From: Ostrinia nubilalis
Lineage: Eukaryota; Arthropoda; Insecta; Lepidoptera; Crambidae
NCBI RefSeq assembly: GCF_963855985.1
Contig: NC_087118.1
Coordinates: 4,836,001-4,900,000, forward strand
Reading direction: 5' to 3'
DNA length: 64,000 bases
Under the pieces are notes generated by a model, which was given only the letters and a program-made list of their open reading frames with translations, was not told where the DNA came from and did no database searches. A program made the translations under genes and the position numbers. Shown piece by piece: positions 35,219-44,281 of the stretch. Position 1 is the stretch's first letter, and the number at the start of each line of letters is the position of its first letter.

Positions 35219-36878
35219 TCTAAATATATAAAAGGAGAAACTGACTGACTGACTGACAGATCAACGCACAGCCTAAACGGCTAAACGTAGGCACTTGAAA
35301 TTTGGAAGGGACGTAGTTTAGGTACCGTAGAGGTGCACTAAGAAAGGAATTCCCGAAATTACCACGGGAACGGGAATTAGCGGAAAAATCCTTTTGTATG
35401 AAAAATCTAAACCGCTTAAGTTAGATGCTTGAAATTTGGTGTGCAGGTACGTTAGTAAACTTAAAGCTTAGGTACAACAGAATATCGTAAAATTACCACG
35501 GGAACGGGAGTTAGCGGGAAAAAACATATGTATGAAAAAATCTAAACTGCGTAAGATAGACGCTTGAAATGTGGCATGCAGGTACCTTAGTAAACTTAAA
35601 GCTTAGTTTCAACAGGATATTGCAAAATTCCTACGCGAACGGGAGTTAGCGGGAAAAAACATTTGTATGAAAAAAATCTAAACCGCTTAAGATAGATAAA
35701 GGGGGTAAAACGGGATCCACGCGTACGAAGTCGCGGGCGGCCGCTAGCTATCATCTAATCTATCTAAATATATAAAAGGAGAAACTGACTGACTGACTGA
35801 CTGACAGATCAACGCACAGCCTAAACGGCTAAACGTAGGCACTTGAAATTTGGAAGAGACGTAGTTTAGGTACCGTAGAGGTGCACTAAGAAAGGAATTC
35901 CCGAAATTACCACGGGAACGGGAATTAGCGGAAAAATCCTTTTGTATGAAAAATCTAAACCGCTTAAGTTAGATGCTTGAAATTTGGTGTGCAGGTACAT
36001 TAGTAAACTTAAAGCTTAGGTACAACAGGATATCGTAAAATTCCCACGGGAACGGGAGTTAGCGGGAAAAAACATTTGTATGAAAAAAATCTAAACCGCT
36101 TAAGATAGATAAAGGGAGTAAAACGGGATCCACGCGTACGAAGTCGCGGGCGGCCGCTAGCTATCATCTAATCTATCTAAATATATAAAAGGAGAAACTG
36201 ACTGACTGACTGACAGATCAACGCACAGCCTAAACGGCTAAACGTAGGCACTTGAAATTTGGAAGGGACGTAGTTTAGGTACCGTAGAGGTGCACTAAGA
36301 AAGGAATTCCCGAAATTACCACGGGAACGGGAATTAGCGGAAAAATCCTTTTGTATGAAAAATCTAAACCGCTTAAGTTAGATGCTTGAAATTTGGTGTG
36401 CAGGTACGTTAGTAAACTTAAAGCTTAGGTACAACAGGATATTGTAAAATTCCCACGGGAACGGGAGTTAGCGGGAAAAAACTTATGTATGAAAAAATCT
36501 AAACTGCGTAAGATAGACGCTTGAAATGTGGCATGCAGGTACCTTAGTAAACTTAAAGCTTAGTTACAACAGGATATTGCAAAAGTCCTACGGGAAGGGG
36601 AGTTAACCGCTGAAGATAGATGAAGGGGGTAAAACGGGATCCACGCGTACGAAGTCGCGGGCGGCCGCTAGCTATCATCTATCTATCTATATAAATAAAA
36701 ATGAATTGATGTTCGTTAGTCTGATTATAACTCGAGAACGACTGGGCCGATTGAGCTGATTTTGGTTTTAAAATGTTTGTCGTAGTCCAGGTCTAAACGG
36801 TGAGTAAATACGCGCGCGATATTGTTTTTCTGTGACAGACAAAATTCCACGCGGGCGAAGCCGCGGGCGGAAAGCTAG
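35219..36878 (+). mobile_element. Composite Helitron in LINE X, plus strand (3 B units + F)
   Basis: 1660 bp between A35218 and T36879. B units are 35219-35762 (544), 35763-36175 (413) and 36176-36685 (510), then F 36686-36878 ending CTAG. It points the opposite way to 31488-35051, the two 5' heads being 167 bp apart. Confidence 0.87.
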
Positions 36879-36914
36879 TATTCTATAAAGTCCGGGTCGC
36901 TACTATAGGCTTTT

Positions 36915-37826
36915 CTACCATATATATAATTCAAACATTTTTTTCCTACTAATATAAATACCTACTGTAGCCCAGTCACTGAATTTAGTTTTATTGTTTT
37001 TAATAATAATTGTTTTCTTAGGAAAAGTTTTATTGAACTCATTTTTAATTAATTCAAATAATTGCTCATATAAAATATTTATACTACAGTTAAAATAATG
37101 CAAAAGTGGGACCTTATTAGATATTTGAGATTTAAATTTATCTTTCTGGGATGCAGTGACTGGTCTATATTCTATTTCCTTGCTCGATGGCACAAAATGG
37201 TGTTGAAATGACGCTATTTGACCGCAATGATCAGAATTAACAAAATTTATTATTGATTTCTCTAGCACTAAGCAGTTACAGAATATATTGTCTAAGCAAG
37301 TAGCTGATGTTGGAGTCACCCTAGTTGGTTCAGAGAAAAGATTTAACAAGTTAAAAGATTTGAATAAATTTAAAAACCGTATTGAAAGAGAGGAATCTTC
37401 TATTATATTAATATTAAAGTCTCCACATACAACTACTTTCTTTGAACTATTACACACTCTTCTAAGTACCTCTTCCATTGTGGTTTCAAATAATTCATAG
37501 TTACTAGATGGGGGTCTATATACACATACAATAACATAGTCGTCCAGTTCTGCACATGACAGCTCAATAGTTCGCTCAACAGAGAGAGATACAATATCTT
37601 TACGCTCTTTACATTTTAATTTATCATTGATTAATATTAGTGACCCTCCACGAATAGCTAACTCTCTAGTGAATGAACTAATAAGCTTATAATTATTAAT
37701 GCTCAGCATTAGTTCATATTGCCTGAGCCAATGTTCCGTTAAACATAAGACATGAATATTCAATTCTTGGATAAATAACTCAATTTCCAAGTCTTTGCCA
37801 GAGAAGCCTTGTACATTTTGATGCAC
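36915..37826 (-). pseudogene. LINE X ORF2, EEP endonuclease
   Basis: Minus-strand ORF of about 300 codons beginning near 37826. EEP motifs: HQNVQGF, LCLTEHWL (catalytic Glu), GGSLILI, VYRPPSS, CGDFNINI, PTRVT...LDNIFCN and NSDHCGQ (catalytic His). The frame ends early at 36915 because a TA dinucleotide run near 36922-36930 has slipped. The continuing frame carries the rest of ORF2 through the Helitron insertions. Confidence 0.85.
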
Positions 37827-37882
37827 TAAATTAAAACCGTTAAATTTCTTTGTACCCGAATTTTGTATGCCAGAGTTATCCT

Positions 37883-38722
37883 CTATTGGCTTACGATGTA
37901 ATTTAAATTATGATTTGGAACAGATTCCAAGGGTCGAACATCCATGTTCTGCTCAATAAAAGCAGTTTGGCTAGCCAAAATAATGGCTAAATATTTAATA
38001 AAATATGATAGCGAATTCGCTATTCGTCTTTTACAATATTTATTTAGATAATTATATTTATCTATTGTCAATAAACATTTATTTTTTAAATAATTGTTAA
38101 TGTCAATTACATGGAATTTGCATTGATTATAATAATATGTCAGTGTATTCAATGTCAAATTCAATTTATATCTTAAATAATTTTCCTCCTGTGGCAAGCT
38201 TCTACTGTAGGGGAATGTGAACAAAATTATTTTATCTACATTAAGTAAACATAAACTATCAAAAATATTTAGTAGGTCTTTTTTGCCTACATTGCCCCTA
38301 TTTCCTATTAAAATTACTAATGTGGTATTTATTGAGAACGAATAATTTGTTATTTTTCTCATAATTTGTAAATAGGAAGCACCCGGTAAACAATGGTTGA
38401 TTACACTTTGTCCCAAGTAACCACTAATCAGTTGGCCCATATTTTTGCCTAACTCATCACTGAACATTACTATGTTGGTTTTTTCAATATTTTTAGTTGG
38501 GGAGCCGCTGGTAAATGTGTGTGATATCCTAGGACAGTAGTCTTTGTTTAGGGTGTTTAGAGTAGGTGGTGACTCACAACCAGACTGAAAACTATCTGTA
38601 CAAGATTCATCCAATAGGATAGAATTTTGACAGTTGCAATTAGATATAAATTTTTTCAAAGCCTGGAAATGTTCATCACACTCTTTTTTTGTACATTGAT
38701 ACCGTTCAGACATTGTGTTCAA
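37883..38722 (-). CDS. LINE X ORF1 (SGNH-esterase-like)
   Basis: 279-codon minus-strand ORF upstream of ORF2. The N-terminal part is Cys-containing and low-similarity. The middle reads NIVMFSDELGKNM, then GASYLQIM and LVILIGNRGN, which follow blocks I-III of the SGNH/GDSL esterase domain found in ORF1 of many CR1 elements. Block I shows SDE where the family has GDS, so the nucleophile may be lost. The role in CR1 ORF1 proteins is thought to be RNA or membrane binding. The start ATG is at 38722 or the downstream Met at 38713. Confidence 0.6.
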   Translation of the reverse strand: MNTMSERYQCTKKECDEHFQALKKFISNCNCQNSILLDESCTDSFQSGCESPPTLNTLNKDYCPRISHTFTSGSPTKNIEKTNIVMFSDELGKNMGQLISGYLGQSVINHCLPGASYLQIMRKITNYSFSINTTLVILIGNRGNVGKKDLLNIFDSLCLLNVDKIILFTFPYSRSLPQEENYLRYKLNLTLNTLTYYYNQCKFHVIDINNYLKNKCLLTIDKYNYLNKYCKRRIANSLSYFIKYLAIILASQTAFIEQNMDVRPLESVPNHNLNYIVSQ

Positions 38723-38808
38723 AGATTTCTTAAGATTACATAATTTATATTCTAGGTTTTCGACATCATGTTCATATTTCAGTACACTATTCTCTAACTT
38801 ACATCAAA

Positions 38809-38913
38809 TGGAGGAAATACATACAGAACAGGGCAGCCGCTGTAACTACAGAAACGGAACGCCCTGTAATTCTACAAACTGAATCCGTTCCTCGGTCTAT
38901 CTTCAGCAGATAA
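38809..38913 (+). pseudogene. env: Errantivirus env, cytoplasmic tail
   Basis: Final 34 codons of env and its TAA (38911-38913), in the phase of 26102-26500 if the LINE X insertion and one ATCAAA copy are discounted. Basic and Thr/Glu-rich, as expected for a short cytoplasmic tail. Confidence 0.8.
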
Positions 38914-38925
38914 GCTAAAGAATGG

Positions 38926-38946
38926 ACCTCTATCTCGGCGGGGAGG
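38926..38946 (+). promoter_or_regulatory. Polypurine tract of the errantivirus
   Basis: A purine-rich stretch ending GGCGGGGAGG directly abuts the TGTTATGCG start of the 3' LTR, the position of the plus-strand primer. Confidence 0.65.
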
Positions 38947-39168
38947 TGTTATGCGAGCTCTATGTACCTCGGTTCTACGAAATGATCGGACGATGTCGTC
39001 TAGACGCTGAGCTTGCATTTGTTGGCGAAAAGCAGCCCTGCGCCTGAGCATCGAGCCCGGTTTTACAGCAGTCGAAGACTTAGATTCAATAAGGTTAGTT
39101 AGTTAAGTCAAATTGTAATTAAAAATAAAATATATTTTTTCGCGAAAGCTCTCGGCTAGAGCTTAACT
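38947..39168 (+). repeat. Errantivirus 3' LTR
   Basis: 222 bp, matching 9648-9868 except for a few substitutions and one inserted base. It is followed by CGCGCG (39169-39174), the second copy of the target duplication. Confidence 0.93.
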
Positions 39169-39174
39169 CGCGCG

Positions 39175-39587
39175 ACAAGCGGGCTAAATAAAATTGTATT
39201 TTATTGCAAAGAATTTACCATGAACGAATTTACGTAAGTTAGTATGCAATGCAATAGTCAATAAATTATTTACTTAAACAAGGTTATTTAAGGGGCACCC
39301 AAATATTTGGGAAGCATTCTGCTTATGATAGGTAACCAGTTTTAAAAGCCCCGTCTCTGTGCCGTTTTTACATATAATATTAGGTTAATTAACATTACGT
39401 TTTAATCGAAAAAAAATGAATAAACTTTATAAAACTATTTGTTTAGTTTAATCAGACATGAAGAATGAATGCTCAAACGAAGCCCTTTTTAAGAAAATAA
39501 ATTGATTTTCTTCATATTTGTAAAAGTTTTTTAATACAAAAGTCTATAATTGTTAATCCAAATTTTTAGAAAAGAATTTTTCATGTC
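39175..39587. other. 3' flank of the errantivirus; no gene seen
   Basis: AT-rich sequence without a recognisable gene or repeat. It was contiguous with 8776-9641 before the errantivirus inserted. It ends at the PLE target duplication TTATTGTAACTA (39588-39599). Confidence 0.5.
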
Positions 39588-39692
39588 TTATTGTAACTAT
39601 AAAATTATCACTTCACGGGATTTATTGCAACAATATCTATTTTAACGGTAAATAATATTTACCCTCCCGACGTTTCGGCTCGGTTGCACGAG

Positions 39693-42245
39693 TCATGGTC
39701 GCGGGCAGACTGAAGAGATGCGGCGTCGTCTGCTCCGGCGCGATGAGTTTTCTTCACCCACCCGCATTTGCACAATATTTTCGTCAGTGGTACAGTCAGT
39801 CCGACAAACTACACTAACAGTGTCCGGGTTTCTCTGAGACGGCCTAGAACGCGATTTGTACTTCGTTATCACCGGATTCCACGCTGATGATAGGTTAAAT
39901 CCATCTTCTCGATTGAAATTCTTATGCTTTTTAATTTCAATGGCTTCACGTATCAACCTAACATGGTAATGCCTGTCAGTTGAGAGGATTTTCGGGTCAT
40001 GAAGTTCCATCCAGTGATTAACGTCCGAAGTTAACAAATGTTCAGCTATCGCAGATTTGCACGTCCGTTGGTTCTTTACAGCCGCTATGTGTTCTTTGAC
40101 TCTTTCAGCTATAGACCGCTTAGTTTGTCCTTTAAAAGAACTACCACAGCTGCAATCGATCTTATAGACACCCGGCGTCTGAAGAGGTATAATATCTTTT
40201 GGCGAGCGAATTTCCTTCGTTACTTTTGACAACGGACTATATACAGTCTTAATGGAGTATTTGTTGAGTACTGTTCCAATTTTATCCGTTACCCCTTTCA
40301 CGTACGGAAGGAAAGCTGGTTCCCTGCTCACCATTGGTTGCTTATCCCTCTTGAGCCTCCTCTCCATTTGTCTTGTGGTAGCACTGTAGCCATTCCTTCT
40401 TAGTACCTCCTTCACATGTTTTAGTTCCCCTTCCACATGTTCAGGGTCGCATAGGTTATATGCCCTATTAACCAATGAGGAAATAACTGCTTGAAGATGA
40501 CGGGGATGGTGATGAGAAGAGGCGTGCAGATATCTGTCCGTGTGAGTCGGTTTCCGGTAAACAGAGTGGGCCAAAGCCCCATCCGGTCTCACTGTCACAA
40601 GAACATCAAGGAAAGCCATGGATCTGTTCCTCTCCATTTCATACGTGAACTTAACCTTTGGATGAACAGAATTTAAGTGCTGTAGATATTGTTCCACTTC
40701 TGTTTGGTTTCCGTTTATGATGCAAAATATATCATCAACATATCTCTTCCAGAACTTAACAATACCGGGGCCGCTCGCTAATGCTTTTTGTTCGAAATGT
40801 TCCATCCAAATGTTGGCAATCACTGGTGCTACAGGACTTCCCATAGCAACGCCATCAATCTGGAGGTAATATTGGCCTCGATACAAGAGATAGTTTCCGT
40901 CCAAACAGTTTTGCAAAAGGACAATATATTCATCGGGCAGCTCATTGTCAAACAATCTGTCCTTGATGACTTCCAGGCAATCCTTCAGTGGCACATTGGT
41001 AAACAGTGACTCGACATCGAAACTTACCATTATGTCACCCGGCTCCACTGAGATATTCTTGATAAGCTCAATAAAATGCATCGAGTCTTTCACGTAGGAC
41101 GATGTCTTCCCAACTAATGGCTGCAACACTCCAGCAACATGTTTTGCCAACTTATATGTAGGTGAATCAATTTGACTCACGATCGGCCTAAGTGGAACGT
41201 TGCTCTTGTGTATTTTAGGCAGACCATATAGTTTTGGTGGCTGTACGTTTTTTGCTTTATGCAAGTATGTATACACGTCTTCTGTAAATAGCTCTCGGTG
41301 CTCCTGGATGAGGGCGCGAATGCGTCGTGTCACTCTGGCAGTAGGGTTGTATGACACTGGTTTGTATACTGTCGTGTCAGCTAGCATATTTCCAATTTTA
41401 CTGGCATAGTCCTCAGTATTCATAATTACAGTGGCGTTGCCTTTGTCAGCTTTCAGAACGAGTATATCCTGGTTCTGTCGCAGGTCTTTAAGTGCTTGGC
41501 GCTCTTCTGCAGTTACGTTACTTTTCGGGAGCCTAGACTTTCGCAAAATCACTGCTATATCCTGCCTTAAAATGTCAGCATCCGTTGGCGGAACTTTATT
41601 GCGGATAATAGTCTCCTCTACGCCACAGATTATGCTCTCATACGGTATTCTCTTAGGAGTTAAAGCAAAATTCATCCCCTTCGCCAACACGCTTCGTGCA
41701 GCACTGTCCAATGAAGTATTCGACAAATTGATAACTGTGTGAGTATTTAATGTGTCCGACTGTACCTGAGTGTTCGCACAAATCTCATTCCGCGAAAAAT
41801 TATCACGAAGTTGGCGGGTACACAGCTTTTCGAATTTTCGATTATGACCATTCTCACACAGAACATAAGTGCGGGATGCTTGTAGGTACGTTACCCGATC
41901 ACATCTGTCAAAATCCTCACGAGACCACACTACACTGCATTCCAGATGTAAAACATAAAGCTCACTCTGTACCTTGTCTAACTGGCTATACGTATTTTTA
42001 ATAAGCTGTTTTAGCAAACGAACACTCGCGTTCCTTAGAATTCTATCCGAAAATGCAATCCCAATACGCGGTTTCAGACGCACACACGTAGGTAATAAGT
42101 TCAAATCGCGACAGTTTTTTAAAAATGTCAACGATGTTTCAAGGCGCACTTTTTTGTTTCGGAGTAATTCTAGATGTTTTAATTTTGTTACACATTCCGA
42201 CCCGTATCGGTTTGCTATATAATATTTTAAACTATTATGTTGCAT
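39693..42245 (-). CDS. Penelope RT with GIY-YIG endonuclease, copy 1
   Basis: 850-codon intact ORF. N-terminal region (about 1-260), then a Penelope reverse transcriptase with [48 protein letters not shown] and YVDDIF catalytic box, then SMAFLDV and [11 protein letters not shown]. The C-terminus carries a GIY-YIG nuclease ([12 protein letters not shown]... followed by KGQTKRSI, catalytic RVKEH and a downstream Glu). In this copy the YIG part reads FKG (40131-40136, two substitutions), which should impair the nuclease. Start at the MQHNSL methionine at 42245, shared by both full copies. Confidence 0.9.
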   Translation of the reverse strand: MQHNSLKYYIANRYGSECVTKLKHLELLRNKKVRLETSLTFLKNCRDLNLLPTCVRLKPRIGIAFSDRILRNASVRLLKQLIKNTYSQLDKVQSELYVLHLECSVVWSREDFDRCDRVTYLQASRTYVLCENGHNRKFEKLCTRQLRDNFSRNEICANTQVQSDTLNTHTVINLSNTSLDSAARSVLAKGMNFALTPKRIPYESIICGVEETIIRNKVPPTDADILRQDIAVILRKSRLPKSNVTAEERQALKDLRQNQDILVLKADKGNATVIMNTEDYASKIGNMLADTTVYKPVSYNPTARVTRRIRALIQEHRELFTEDVYTYLHKAKNVQPPKLYGLPKIHKSNVPLRPIVSQIDSPTYKLAKHVAGVLQPLVGKTSSYVKDSMHFIELIKNISVEPGDIMVSFDVESLFTNVPLKDCLEVIKDRLFDNELPDEYIVLLQNCLDGNYLLYRGQYYLQIDGVAMGSPVAPVIANIWMEHFEQKALASGPGIVKFWKRYVDDIFCIINGNQTEVEQYLQHLNSVHPKVKFTYEMERNRSMAFLDVLVTVRPDGALAHSVYRKPTHTDRYLHASSHHHPRHLQAVISSLVNRAYNLCDPEHVEGELKHVKEVLRRNGYSATTRQMERRLKRDKQPMVSREPAFLPYVKGVTDKIGTVLNKYSIKTVYSPLSKVTKEIRSPKDIIPLQTPGVYKIDCSCGSSFKGQTKRSIAERVKEHIAAVKNQRTCKSAIAEHLLTSDVNHWMELHDPKILSTDRHYHVRLIREAIEIKKHKNFNREDGFNLSSAWNPVITKYKSRSRPSQRNPDTVSVVCRTDCTTDENIVQMRVGEENSSRRSRRRRISSVCPRP

Positions 42246-42348
42246 TTTTTTACTATAAAATTATCACTTCACGGGATTTATTGCAACAATATCTATTTTA
42301 ACGGTAAATAATATTTACCCTCCCGACGTTTCGGCTCGGTTGCACGAG

Positions 42349-43733
42349 TCATGGTCGCGGGCAGACTGAAGAGATGCGGCGTCGTCTGCTCCGGCGCGAT
42401 GAGTTTTCTTCACCCACCCGCATTTGCACAATATTTTCGTCAGTGGTACAGTCAGTCCGACAAACTACACTAACAGTGTCCGGGTTTCTCTGAGACGGCC
42501 TAGAACGCGATTTGTACTTCGTTATCACCGGATTCCACGCTGATGATAGGTTAAATCCATCTTCTCGATTGAAATTCTTATGCTTTTTAATTTCAATGGC
42601 TTCACGTATCAACCTAACATGGTAATGCCTGTCAGTTGAGAGGATTTTCGGGTCATGAAGTTCCATCCAGTGATTAACGTCCGAAGTTAACAAATGTTCA
42701 GCTATCGCAGATTTGCACGTCCGTTGGTTCTTTACAGCCGCTATGTGTTCTTTGACTCTTTCAGCTATAGACCGCTTAGTTTGTCCTATATAAGAACTAC
42801 CACAGCTGCAATCGATCTTATAGACACCCGGCGTCTGAAGAGGTATAATATCTTTTGGCGAGCGAATTTCCTTCGTTACTTTTGACAACGGACTATATAC
42901 AGTCTTAATGGAGTATTTGTTGAGTACTGTTCCAATTTTATCCGTTACCCCTTTCACGTACGGAAGGAAAGCTGGTTCCCTGCTCACCATTGGTTGCTTA
43001 TCCCTCTTGAGCCTCCTCTCCATTTGTCTTGTGGTAGCACTGTAGCCATTCCTTCTTAGTACCTCCTTCACATGTTTTAGTTCCCCTTCCACATGTTCAG
43101 GGTCGCATAGGTTATATGCCCTATTAACCAATGAGGAAATAACTGCTTGAAGATGACGGGGATGGTGATGAGAAGAGGCGTGCAGATATCTGTCCGTGTG
43201 AGTCGGTTTCCGGTAAACAGAGTGGGCCAAAGCCCCATCCGGTCTCACTGTCACAAGAACATCAAGGAAAGCCATGGATCTGTTCCTCTCCATTTCATAC
43301 GTGAACTTAACCTTTGGATGAACAGAATTTAAGTGCTGTAGATATTGTTCCACTTCTGTTTGGTTTCCGTTTATGATGCAAAATATATCATCAACATATC
43401 TCTTCCAGAACTTAACAATACCGGGGCCGCTCGCTAATGCTTTTTGTTCGAAATGTTCCATCCAAATGTTGGCAATCACTGGTGCTACAGGACTTCCCAT
43501 AGCAACGCCATCAATCTGGAGGTAATATTGGCCTCGATACAAGAGATAGTTTCCGTCCAAACAGTTTTGCAAAAGGACAATATATTCATCGGGCAGCTCA
43601 TTGTCAAACAATCTGTCCTTGATGACTTCCAGGCAATCCTTCAGTGGCACATTGGTAAACAGTGACTCGACATCGAAACTTACCATTATGTCACCCGGCT
43701 CCACTGAGATATTCTTGATAAGCTCAATAAAAT
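42349..43733 (-). pseudogene. Penelope RT copy 2, 5' truncated
   Basis: Holds the RT from just upstream of [10 protein letters not shown] to the C-terminal GIY-YIG domain, which here has the normal YIG residues. It lacks the first 400 or so codons, the break being at the centre of the inverted cluster. It lies in tandem with copy 1. Confidence 0.88.
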
Positions 43734-43736
43734 TAA

Positions 43737-44177
43737 ATAGGACAAACTAAGCGGTCTATAGCTGAAAGAGTCAAAGAACACATAGCGGCTGTAAAGAACC
43801 AACGGACGTGCAAATCTGCGATAGCTGAACATTTGTTAACTTCGGACGTTAATCACTGGATGGAACTTCATGACCCGAAAATCCTCTCAACTGACAGGCA
43901 TTACCATGTTAGGTTGATACGTGAAGCCATTGAAATTAAAAAGCATAAGAATTTCAATCGAGAAGATGGATTTAACCTATCATCAGCGTGGAATCCGGTG
44001 ATAACGAAGTACAAATCGCGTTCTAGGCCGTCTCAGAGAAACCCGGACACTGTTAGTGTAGTTTGTCGGACTGACTGTACCACTGACGAAAATATTGTGC
44101 AAATGCGGGTGGGTGAAGAAAACTCATCGCGCCGGAGCAGACGACGCCGCATCTCTTCAGTCTGCCCGCGACCATGA
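43737..44177 (+). pseudogene. Penelope copy 3, GIY-YIG remnant
   Basis: Starts abruptly in the YIG-GQTKRS codons at the inversion centre and continues to the normal ORF end at 44177. It contains only the second half of the nuclease domain, then the pseudo-LTR and full copy 4. Confidence 0.88.
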
Positions 44178-44281
44178 CTCGTGCAACCGAGCCGAAACGT
44201 CGGGAGGGTAAATATTATTTACCGTTAAAATAGATATTGTTGCAATAAATCCCGTGAAGTGATAATTTTATAGTAAAAAAA

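Larger units (their letters stand above)
26501..38802 (-). mobile_element. LINE X, CR1-like non-LTR retrotransposon in env
   Basis: Minus-strand LINE with a 3' tail of AATCAAA-type repeats (26501-26515) and a 6-bp target duplication ATCAAA (26495-26500 and 38803-38808). It encodes ORF1 (38722-37883) and ORF2 (EEP, then RT). Passenger insertions are LINE Y (28434-31450), a minus composite Helitron (31488-35051) and a plus composite Helitron (35219-36878). Its own length is about 4.05 kb, near full length. ORF2 keeps one phase across all three insertions. Its only visible lesions are a slip in a TA run near 36922 and a small deletion near 28020. Confidence 0.88.
9648..39168 (+). mobile_element. 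Endogenous errantivirus (Ty3/gypsy with env), disrupted by nested insertions
   Basis: A complete LTR-gag-pol-env-LTR provirus. LTRs are 9648-9868 and 38947-39168, flanked by CGCGCG (9642-9647 and 39169-39174). Its own sequence is about 7.5 kb; the other 22 kb are later insertions: a composite Helitron (16317-26101) and LINE X (26501-38802) with its own passengers. The Ser-tRNA-type primer site, GC-rich target and env resemble the 17.6/297/ZAM branch of insect errantiviruses, as recalled. The copy is dead: a gag frameshift near 10724, an in-frame stop at 11725-11727, an integrase frameshift near 14590, and env split into three parts. Confidence 0.92.
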
